DNA of 64,000 nucleotides from Croceibacterium xixiisoli (lineage in GTDB: Bacteria; Pseudomonadota; Alphaproteobacteria; Sphingomonadales; Sphingomonadaceae): the NCBI RefSeq assembly GCF_009827305.1, contig NZ_WTYJ01000002.1, positions 124,001 to 188,000 on the forward strand. Direction: 5' to 3'. The notes below the pieces were generated by a model. It worked only from the letters and a program-made list of their open reading frames with translations, was not told the DNA's origin and ran no database searches. The translations under genes were made by a program, and so were the position numbers. Below are positions 50,606 through 58,700 of the stretch, piece after piece (position 1 is the stretch's first letter; each line of letters begins with the position of its first letter).

Positions 50606-52131
50606 CAAGCCACCGTCGGCACAGCTTGCCCTGACCGGATATTCCAACCGATCAGCAACATCAACACCCCGCCGCACAATGCCATGAGATCGAAACCGGC
50701 CCGGACGAAATCACCATCCTGCAGCGTCTGCCACAATCCGGTTCCGGTCAGCGCACTGATGATCGGCAGGCAAATCCACAATATTCCGCCTGCCACCAAC
50801 TGCTCTGTCCAGGCGGCGTAATAGGGACGAACGAACGCATGCACGGCACTTCCCAGCCATATGACAAAGAACATGCTGCCGGACAGCGATGCATCTGCGC
50901 CGGGGATGGCCGTCAATCCGCGTTCGCATCCCAGATAGGCGGCGCAAGCGACAAGATGTCCGCCCACAGCCGCTACGGTCAGCGATTGCGCCACGCTGAG
51001 CAAGGGAGGAGCGCCGCCCTTCCTGGCCCGGCGCTTCTCCACAAACAGCACCAGCGCCGCGGCGACCATGCCACAACTCATCAGCCCGCACAGGAAATAG
51101 GCCCATCGCGCGGGCATGCCGCCCCATTCGATGAAATGCAGCCCGGACAGGAAGGATCGTGCTTCACGCAGGGGTGAACGCTTGACCAGCACCCTGATTA
51201 GGCTGCCGTCAGCGCCGGAGAATGTCACCCTATCGGGATAGTTGGATATCCGGTCATCCCGCTGGCGCCAGATTTCCACCATCGCATCTGCGCGGTTGGG
51301 GTGGCTCACATAGATGTTCGTGGCATCGCCGCCACCCCAGGCCTGTTCTGCGCGATTGACCAGTTCCCATAGCGGCGCCGTGTCCGCCTGGGCGCCTGCG
51401 GGTGTGTCGCGGTCGATGTAATAGGAAAGATTGTTGTCCCGCGAAAATGCGGAGGCATCGCCATCATAACGTGCATGCATTCCGGCTGGAATATAGGCGT
51501 AATAGATTATGACCAGCCCGGTGTAGGCCATCATCACGTGGAACGGCAGCGGGATGACCGAGAGGATATTGTGCAGGTCCAACCATGAACGTTGGCGCGA
51601 TGCACGCGGACGGAAAACAAAATAATCGCGCAGGATCCGCTTGTGGAGGATCACTCCGCTGACGACCAGCACCAGCATGGCGATCGCGGTTGCGCCAATG
51701 ATCAGGAAACCGGTTGGATTCTTGGCCCGGTCCACGCCCATCATGTAGTGATACCGCAGCAGAAATGTGCCGGCCGTCATGTTGACGGGCAGTTTCCGGC
51801 CGGAAACAGGGTCCAGAAAATGCGTGGCAGACCTGCCATCGGTATCGGTGACGACCAGCTTGATCAGCGGCTCTCGATATGTGGGCAGCACAATGCGCCA
51901 TTGCTGCGCGTCACTGTCGTGTTCGGTCAGATAGGCACGCGCCTGCGCCAGTGCGGCCGCGCGATCGGCGCCGGGCCGGATGCCGGCTGCCGCCGGGGAG
52001 GTCCACAGATTGATCTCCGCATGAAACACGGCCAGCGTGCCGGTGAACAGTACGCCGAATGCAATCCAGCCGAAAACCAGGCCGGCATAGCTGTGCAACC
52101 AGGTGAAGTTCTGTCGCAACCGGCCGATCAT
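50605..52131 (-). CDS. PepSY-domain inner-membrane protein (putative reductase of an uptake system)
   Basis: A 508-residue protein of the PepSY-associated transmembrane family. It starts MIGRLRQNFTWLHSYAGLVF, the usual first helix with His in WLHSYAG. PepSY regions follow on the periplasmic side (ARAYLTEHDSDAQQWRIVLP). Further membrane segments hold histidines that could bind haem: FLLRYHYMM, DLHNILSVIPLPFHVMMAYTG and LSGLHFIEWGG. Proteins of this type are encoded with siderophore receptors and are thought to reduce imported ferric complexes. Here the operon is under a cobalamin riboswitch, so the substrate may be a corrinoid. It overlaps both neighbours (ATGA before, TGATG after). Confidence 0.88.
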   Translation of the reverse strand: MIGRLRQNFTWLHSYAGLVFGWIAFGVLFTGTLAVFHAEINLWTSPAAAGIRPGADRAAALAQARAYLTEHDSDAQQWRIVLPTYREPLIKLVVTDTDGRSATHFLDPVSGRKLPVNMTAGTFLLRYHYMMGVDRAKNPTGFLIIGATAIAMLVLVVSGVILHKRILRDYFVFRPRASRQRSWLDLHNILSVIPLPFHVMMAYTGLVIIYYAYIPAGMHARYDGDASAFSRDNNLSYYIDRDTPAGAQADTAPLWELVNRAEQAWGGGDATNIYVSHPNRADAMVEIWRQRDDRISNYPDRVTFSGADGSLIRVLVKRSPLREARSFLSGLHFIEWGGMPARWAYFLCGLMSCGMVAAALVLFVEKRRARKGGAPPLLSVAQSLTVAAVGGHLVACAAYLGCERGLTAIPGADASLSGSMFFVIWLGSAVHAFVRPYYAAWTEQLVAGGILWICLPIISALTGTGLWQTLQDGDFVRAGFDLMALCGGVLMLLIGWNIRSGQAVPTVA

Positions 52132-52409
52132 GACTGGATGGCCAGCGCGATCACTACCGGCAAACCGGTAGCCAGGATGATTTCCCCCCACACCCGGCGC
52201 AGGGATGTCACGGCAAACGCCCGCAATGCGATCAGCACATAAACGATAAAACCGGCGCAGGTGGTCAATATGGTAGCCTCGATCGGATCCATGGGCAGGA
52301 TCAGCACCAGTGCATAGATCCAAGCATATACAACGGCATATCCGCCAAGGATGGCTGCCGCCACTCGCAGGGGGAGCGACAATCGCTCATCGCGCCCCCT
52401 GTGAGACAT
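52128..52409 (-). CDS. DUF3649-like membrane protein
   Basis: A 93-residue protein with three membrane helices: LRVAAAILGGYAVVYAWIYAL, EATILTTCAGFIVYVLIALRA and GEIILATGLPVVIALAI. The size, pattern and position between a TonB receptor and a PepSY protein fit the DUF3649 family of iron-uptake-associated membrane proteins. Its ATG overlaps the receptor stop (TGATG) and its stop overlaps the PepSY ATG (ATGA), so translation is coupled on both sides. Confidence 0.75.
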   Translation of the reverse strand: MSHRGRDERLSLPLRVAAAILGGYAVVYAWIYALVLILPMDPIEATILTTCAGFIVYVLIALRAFAVTSLRRVWGEIILATGLPVVIALAIQS

Positions 52410-54550
52410 CAGAACCGGTAATCCAGCGACAGCATGGCCGTGCGCGGCTCTGCAATCACCCATTGCAACGGCCCATAGGCGTTCATGACATAGGTCTTGT
52501 CCAGCAGATTGCGCAGGTTCAGCGTCACGCTGGCCTGCTGGGTCAGGTCATATCGCACCGAGGCATCGACCACGGTATAACCGGGCATCCGCCTTTCATT
52601 GGCCGCATCGGCATAACGCCGCCCGACATAGCGCACGCCGCTGTCCAGTTGCAGCGCATCGAGCGGTGTCCAGGACAACCAGAGATTGGCCGCCTTGTTG
52701 GCGACCCCGATCGGCACATTGCCATCGCGGCTCACCAGCGCACCGCTGACCAGTTCGTTGAAATCATCATACTCTGCATTCAGCAGGGTGCCATTGGCCA
52801 TGATGCTGAAGCTGGACGACACGGCCAGCGCGAAGGACGCTTCCACCCCAAAGGATGATTGCTGACCGACCTGCACCTGCACTGCAGGATCCGCTGCCGA
52901 GCGGGACAGAATCTTGTTCTTCACGATCCGGTATCCGGAAATCGTCGCTTCGCCCCGTCCACCCCAGAATGTCGCCTTTGCGCCCGCTTCCCATTGCGAA
53001 CCGGTCGAAACTTCGAAGGCGGACTGGGCCAGATTGGCCGTCAGAAATGCGGTGACGGGATCGGTCGCGCGCGAATACTGGGCATACAGGGCGATATTGT
53101 CCTGCGGATTGTACACCAGGCCTGCCCTCCAACTGACGCCCGGGAAGGTCTTGTCGAAACTCTGCGCGCTGTCCAGCGCGTCGTCCCGGTGCACCGACGG
53201 GCGATCATAGCGGATGCCGGTCACCAGCGAGAGGGCGGGGGTCAGCAGCAGCCGGCTTTCGCCGAACACCGCATATTGTTCCAGATCGGTCGCATGCTTG
53301 AACCGGGTTCCGAAGGCGCCATACTGGAAAACACCCGGATCGAAATCGAACGGGTCGATCGTGCTGGTGTTGGGCGAATTGGGTGCTGCATCCGTCCGCT
53401 TCAATTCGGCAATATTCACCTCTGCGCCGACACTGAACCGATGTTCCATGCCGCCGATTTCATGCTCGTACACCAGGTTCAGCCGATTGCCGATTTGCCA
53501 GGTGTCATACAGGATCTCTGTATAGCTGCTGCGCATGATGTTCGGCCCGCTCCAGGCGTAGCGTTCGACATTGTGCCAGTATTTGCGGGAATTCAGGTAA
53601 TAGGCGACGTTGGAAATCGACAATTGGTCATTGGGCTCCCACGCGATCTGGAACTGGGTCCAGTCATCATCGAATTCCAGCGCACGATCGCCGACATTGT
53701 AGTTCTTCTTCTTGATTTCCGGAACGAATTCACCATTGCGCAGCGGTGTGCCGAACCAGTTGACCGGGTCGGATTCAAACCGATCATGACTCAGGGTAAA
53801 GGTCAGCGTGTCGGTTGGCTGAAAACGGATCAGGCTGGACAGTGCCAGACTGCTGAATTCGCCCCGATCGACCCATCCGTCCGATGTGTTGTAGCTGGCG
53901 TCAACCCGATAGGACAGGCTGTCGCTGACCGGACCGCCCAGTCCGCCGGCAACCTGGAACGTGTTGTAGCTGCCGCCACTGACGCGGAATTCCCCTTCGT
54001 GGCGAGTGGTGTTGGGCTGCTTGCGCACGACATTGACGGCGCCGCCAATGCCGCCTTCGCCATACAGCACCGATGCCGCACCGCGCAGCACGTCCACCCG
54101 CTCGGCCATCCACGGATCGCCGGGGAATGTCTGCGTGCTCGTGGTATAGACGCGCATGCCGTCGTACAGTTGCATCACCGAATTGTAACCGGTGAAGCCG
54201 CGCGCGCTGAGCGAATAGCCGTAGGATCCCGAATCATTGATCACGCCCGGCGCTCTCGATGCGGCCGCCACAATCGTCCGATCGCCAAGTGCCCGGATCA
54301 TTTCCTTGCTGATTACATCCACGCTTGCAGGGGTTTCCGCCACGCTCAGCCCCAGACGGCTGCCCGCACCCGTCTGATCGAGGGTCAGCACGCCCGCCTG
54401 CTGGCCGATGACCACGATGGCGTCGCGCTCTTCGCTCTCCTGCCGATCGGCGGGGGCCGCTTGCTGCGCCAAGGCAGGGCTGCTGGCCAATGCAAGAATG
54501 GATACGGCAGACGCCAGCGTGGCGCGTCCGCTCAGAATGTGACGGTTCAA
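52409..54550 (-). CDS. TonB-dependent receptor downstream of a cobalamin riboswitch
   Basis: A 713-residue TonB-dependent receptor, of the siderophore-receptor type by plug pattern: ETPASVDVISKEMIRALGDR, YGYSLSARGFTGYNSVMQLYDG and ERVDVLRGAASVLYGEGGIGG. The signal is LASAVSILALASSPALAQ. The barrel ends RTAMLSLDYRF with the C-terminal Phe. The start codon is TTG, fixed by GGGAGG five bases before it. A complete cobalamin riboswitch lies about 185 bases upstream on the same strand, so the gene should be switched off by cobalamin. The ligand may therefore be vitamin B12 or a related corrinoid, despite the siderophore-like sequence. Confidence 0.9.
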   Translation of the reverse strand: MNRHILSGRATLASAVSILALASSPALAQQAAPADRQESEERDAIVVIGQQAGVLTLDQTGAGSRLGLSVAETPASVDVISKEMIRALGDRTIVAAASRAPGVINDSGSYGYSLSARGFTGYNSVMQLYDGMRVYTTSTQTFPGDPWMAERVDVLRGAASVLYGEGGIGGAVNVVRKQPNTTRHEGEFRVSGGSYNTFQVAGGLGGPVSDSLSYRVDASYNTSDGWVDRGEFSSLALSSLIRFQPTDTLTFTLSHDRFESDPVNWFGTPLRNGEFVPEIKKKNYNVGDRALEFDDDWTQFQIAWEPNDQLSISNVAYYLNSRKYWHNVERYAWSGPNIMRSSYTEILYDTWQIGNRLNLVYEHEIGGMEHRFSVGAEVNIAELKRTDAAPNSPNTSTIDPFDFDPGVFQYGAFGTRFKHATDLEQYAVFGESRLLLTPALSLVTGIRYDRPSVHRDDALDSAQSFDKTFPGVSWRAGLVYNPQDNIALYAQYSRATDPVTAFLTANLAQSAFEVSTGSQWEAGAKATFWGGRGEATISGYRIVKNKILSRSAADPAVQVQVGQQSSFGVEASFALAVSSSFSIMANGTLLNAEYDDFNELVSGALVSRDGNVPIGVANKAANLWLSWTPLDALQLDSGVRYVGRRYADAANERRMPGYTVVDASVRYDLTQQASVTLNLRNLLDKTYVMNAYGPLQWVIAEPRTAMLSLDYRF

Positions 54551-54734
54551 TTATACCTCCCTGTTGCCGCCCACAGGCGGATACTGCCGGTTCTGCCCAA
54601 CGGGGCGGCCCCTGGACGAACCAGTATTTTTGATCCGACGAAAACAGGGCGAGCACGCAGCAGCGATCACCGCCTCTGGGGCGATGCGCGATATTGCGGC
54701 CTGTCCAGACACCCCGCCGGAAGACTTCAGCTAT

Positions 54735-54896
54735 CGGGGCAGGTCTCCTGGCTCATGGATCACCGCTCGGTCTTGGCCTTCCCGGGTGGACCCAGTGACG
54801 CAATCGGACTTTCGCTAGCCACTTACAGTTGCGGGGGCAGCGCCGGTCTTGCACCGGCTTCCCTCTTAGCGTCCGGGTGCCCCCGGATGACCTCGA
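54735..54896 (-). ncRNA. cobalamin riboswitch
   Basis: On the minus strand the B12 box AGCCAGGAGACCTGCC is complete (plus strand 54738-54753). Upstream are the other landmarks in order: AGGTC at the 5' end (54889-54893), a stem GCCGGTGCAAGACCGGC (about 54840-54856) and the conserved GCAACTGTAAG (about 54822-54832). AGGTC can pair with GACCT in the B12 box region to close the structure. Between the aptamer and the TTG start of the TonB receptor are 185 bases. These include a stem CCGCC-TGTG-GGCGG right before the ribosome site GGGAGG, which could be the translational switch. Confidence 0.95.
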
Positions 54897-55044
54897 CAAC
54901 GGGGGCGCCACGCCAGCAGGTGCAAATTAATGCAAGTTAATTACGGTAACAGATCAATATGTAACGTTACACCCGTCCAGAGCGGCAACCTCTCAGCACA
55001 ATCTGCGTTGAGACAAAGGTCGCCAAACAGTATCAGGTCTCGCC

Positions 55045-55398
55045 ATGAAGAATATCGTCCTCGTTATCCTCGGCATCGCGCTGCTCGCTTTCGGTGGTTA
55101 CCGCCAGTTCACCGGCTCCGGCGTCAGCGCCGCCGATCAGGCGCGCTGTGAACAATTGGTGCGCGAACAGAATGGCGATTCCGCCGAAGCGCTCGAACTG
55201 TTGCTGCCCAAATGCAACGATCCGGGGATGGTGGCGATGATCGATTCCCGCGCGGCGGGCGAGAATGCGCAATCGGCCGCCAGCCGCATTGCCGCTGCCA
55301 ATCAGGGCGAGGTCGGCGGCGGGATGGTCAACTGGCTGCTCATCGGCGCGGGCCTGGCCTCACTGGCCTTCGCGGCGAGCCTGCGCCGCCGGGCATGA
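55045..55398 (+). CDS. small membrane protein with two helices
   Basis: A 117-residue protein. It has an N-terminal hydrophobic helix (IVLVILGIALLAFGGY), then a soluble middle part with two Cys (ARCEQLV, LPKCNDPG) and Ala-rich helix, and a C-terminal membrane helix (WLLIGAGLASLAFAASLRRRA). It could be a small periplasmic-loop membrane protein. No family recognised, no clear ribosome site. The next gene on the same strand is another small membrane protein, 19 bases further on. Confidence 0.55.
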   Translation: MKNIVLVILGIALLAFGGYRQFTGSGVSAADQARCEQLVREQNGDSAEALELLLPKCNDPGMVAMIDSRAAGENAQSAASRIAAANQGEVGGGMVNWLLIGAGLASLAFAASLRRRA

Positions 55399-55417
55399 CG
55401 GCAGCCTGCTCGATCAC

Positions 55418-55723
55418 ATGAACAGGGCGCCAGGCACCGCGCGCCGCCGGATCGCGCTGCTGATGGCGATGATCCTGATCGGCATCGCCCCGCTGGCGTC
55501 GGTGGCGCTGGCGGGTGTCATCGCCGATCTCAACGGCTGCGGCCTGCACGAAGGCTTTGCCCAGCCATGTAGCGTGCTCGGCGCAGACATCGGCGGTGTG
55601 CTTTATACCATGACGACGCTCGGCTGGCTGATGCTGATCTCGCTGTTCTTTCTCGCCGGCGGTCTGCTCGGCCTGGCGGGGGAGGCACTGGGCTGGGCGC
55701 TGCGGCGGATCCGGGGAAGGTGA
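55418..55723 (+). CDS. small membrane protein
   Basis: A 101-residue protein with two or three membrane helices: RIALLMAMILIGIAPLASVALAGVI at the N-terminus and YTMTTLGWLMLISLFFLAGG near the C-terminus. In between is a segment with two Cys (LNGCGLHEGFAQPCSVLGAD), which may form a disulfide in the periplasm. It follows the preceding gene closely, so both may be one unit. No family recognised. Confidence 0.55.
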   Translation: MNRAPGTARRRIALLMAMILIGIAPLASVALAGVIADLNGCGLHEGFAQPCSVLGADIGGVLYTMTTLGWLMLISLFFLAGGLLGLAGEALGWALRRIRGR

Positions 55724-55774
55724 GGAGTGCTGACCTTCTCAAAGCCATCACCCCTCGTTTCCCCGGCCCCCTGA

Positions 55775-58700
55775 TCAGAACTTCCAGCGCAGCCAGCCGC
55801 TGGCCGAAACATCATTCGCCCCATCGGCCAGAAACGCGCCGCCCTGCGCGCCGATGGAAAGATTGCTGCCCAGATCCACGCTGCCCGATCCGGCGATCTG
55901 CACCCCTTCGCCGCCATTGCGGGCCGGCAGGATGGTGAAGGCGCGCGGCGATCCGGCCAGGCGCAATTCGCTGGCCAGATCATCATTGCTGTCCTTGGCA
56001 TAGCGGACATCGATCACCAGCCGGGCATTGTCGGCTCGCCATGAAGCGAAGGCGCCCGCAGCATAGCGAGTGGAGCTGTCCGAAATCCCGCCGCTCGACA
56101 GATCCAGCGCACCCGCGCCGCTTTCGGCAAAGCCGTCGAGCTTGCTCCACGCATGGTCGATCGCCAGCGAGGGGCCGAACGCCCAGCCGCCTTTGCCTGC
56201 CTCTGCCGCTTGGCCGAAGCCATAGCGCAGTTCCCCGGTCAGCGCGGTGGCGCGGTGGTCCACCTGGGCGCTGGTGGCGCGGCTGATCGTGCCGAAGCCG
56301 ATGCTGCGGCTGGCCGTACCGTCGCTGTCGGCATGGCTCACCGCTCCCCCCAGTGTCAGGCCGGGGCCGAAATCGCCATAGCGGGCAAAGCCGCTGATGA
56401 ACCAGCCATCCAGATCGGCGCGAGAGCGGCGATCGTCATTGCTGACATCATTGCTGACCCAACCGCCGCTGATCCCGGCGGCGAAGCGGTCGTCCGCGCC
56501 ATGGTAATCCACGCCCAGTTCCAGCGCTTCGCCATGATTGGTGAAGCGCGCGCCATTGCCGTCGCCGGATACGCGCGACCGGGTGATGCCGCCCCCGATC
56601 CAGGCCTGCAGCCCCTCGCGCCCCGGCTCCAGCCCCCGGCGCAGCGCTGCCCCGCCGCGCTGCTTGGCCGCGCGCTGCCCACCGGCCACGATATCGGCAT
56701 AGATTTCGCCCGAGGCCATGTCGAAGGCGGCCCGCGCCTGCGTCGCATCAAGCAGCAGGATGGCATTGTAGACTTCCAGACTGTCCGATCCGGCGGTCTG
56801 CCCCAGATCCTGCAGCCCCAGCGACGCCTGCCGCTGGTTGAAGGTCAACGCCACATCGGGGAATTGCGCGATCACCGACGTGGTCAGGAAGGCGCCGGTC
56901 GGATCATAACCCAGCGTGAAATCGAGGAAGGCAGAGCTTTCGCTCAGCCCGGCAAAGGTACCGCTGCGCCCGCCGGCCGCATCCAGAATTCGATAGACGG
57001 TGCCATTGGTATAGCTGACGCCCGGGTCCAGTGCATTGACCACCACCGTGCCGCCTTCCAGCACGGCGGTGCCGCCCACCTGGATCCGGTCGCCCGCGCC
57101 ACTGGCGGCCACATCCACCAGGAAGCTGGCGCCCCCCCGCACGATCAGATCGCCGGAAATATTGAAACGCCCGGTGGCCGTCTGGCCGGCATTGGGGGCG
57201 ATCGTGCCGCCCAGGTCCAGATTGCCCAGCGTGCCATTGCCCGTCAGCGTGGTGCCCGCCGCCGTGGTCAGCACGCCATTGGTGGCCGTTCCCAGCGTTC
57301 CGGTCAGCGCGATGCCGCCCGCCGCCAGTTCCGCGCCGCCGGTAAAGCCGCCCGAATTGCCGCTCAGCCCCAGCACTCCGGCGCCTTCCTTGCGCAAGGT
57401 ACCGGTGCCGCTCAGCACCCCGGCATAGGTGCCGGCGCCGGCCTGATCGAACAGCAGCGTGCCATTGGTGGCCACGGCAATCGGGCCCTGCAGGCTGGTG
57501 GCATTGCCCTGCAGCGTGCCATCGGTCACCCGCGATCCGCCGCTGTAGGTGTTGGTTCCGGTCAGGATCAGCGTACCCAGATCGGTCTTGTCGATCCCGC
57601 CCGTGCCGGTCAGCGCGGATGCGATCGTGGCCGTGAATTCGGCGCCGGCATCGCTGCCGTCACCCACGCGGAACACCACGGCGGGCGCCGCCAGGCCGAT
57701 GGCGTCGCCGGTCACGGTATAGCCGCCGACCGCGAACTGCACCCCATTGGCCAGAGTCACCGCACCCGCCGCATCATCCACCGTCACCAGCCCGGCGGTG
57801 GAACTGGGCACGGCTGCTGCTGCAACCCGCGCGCGGGTTTGCTGGTTGGTTGTCGGCCCGCCGAAGATCAGGAAATCCGCCGGGTCATAGGCGCCATTGG
57901 CGCTGCCGTTTATCGTGGTCCAGTTGCTGCGCGCGGCGGTCCAGGTGCCGCTGCCGGCATCGATCCGGCCATTGCCATCGACATCGCCACCATCCCAGAA
58001 GGTGAAGCTGTCCGCCGGTGCAGCATTGAACACCAGATTGACCTGGTTTTCGATCGCGGTCTGGATGGCCAGATCGCTCGCCAGCACACCTTCGGGCGTA
58101 TCGCCGATCTCCAGCCCGAAACCGAACAGCTCGCCGCCATAGTTGAACAGGCGATAGACCCCGCTGCCGAACCCGCCGGCATCGACGATGTTCAGCGTGC
58201 CGTTCAGCGACAGATTGCCGCCCACCGTCACCAGATCGCTGGCCACGCCAGCGGCGCCATCGGGCGCGCCCAGTTGGAAGCTGAGGATGGTTTCGGAATT
58301 CAGGTTCAGATTGCCGGCAAAGGTCAGATGGCCCACGCCATTGTTCGGCCCGCCGGGCAGGGCACCCGGCGCCAGAATGGCATCGCTCAGGTTCGCCACC
58401 CCGCCAATCGTACCCGTGCCGCCCAGAATGGCGCCATCCCCGGCGTTGAAGCGATGCTCGCCATTGCCCAGCGTGCCGTTCACCAGCAGCGTGCCTTCGG
58501 TCAGAGAGGTGCCCCCGTTGAAACCGCTGGAATCGCCCGTCAGCGCCAGCGTGCCGGCGCCTTCCTTGATGATCCCGCCAGCACCGCTCAGCACCCCGGC
58601 ATAGCTGCCACTGGTGGCCTGATCGAACAGCAGCAGCCCTTCGGTCTCGATCGCGATATCGCCCTGCAGGCTGGTGCTGTTGCCCTGCAGCGTGCCTTCG

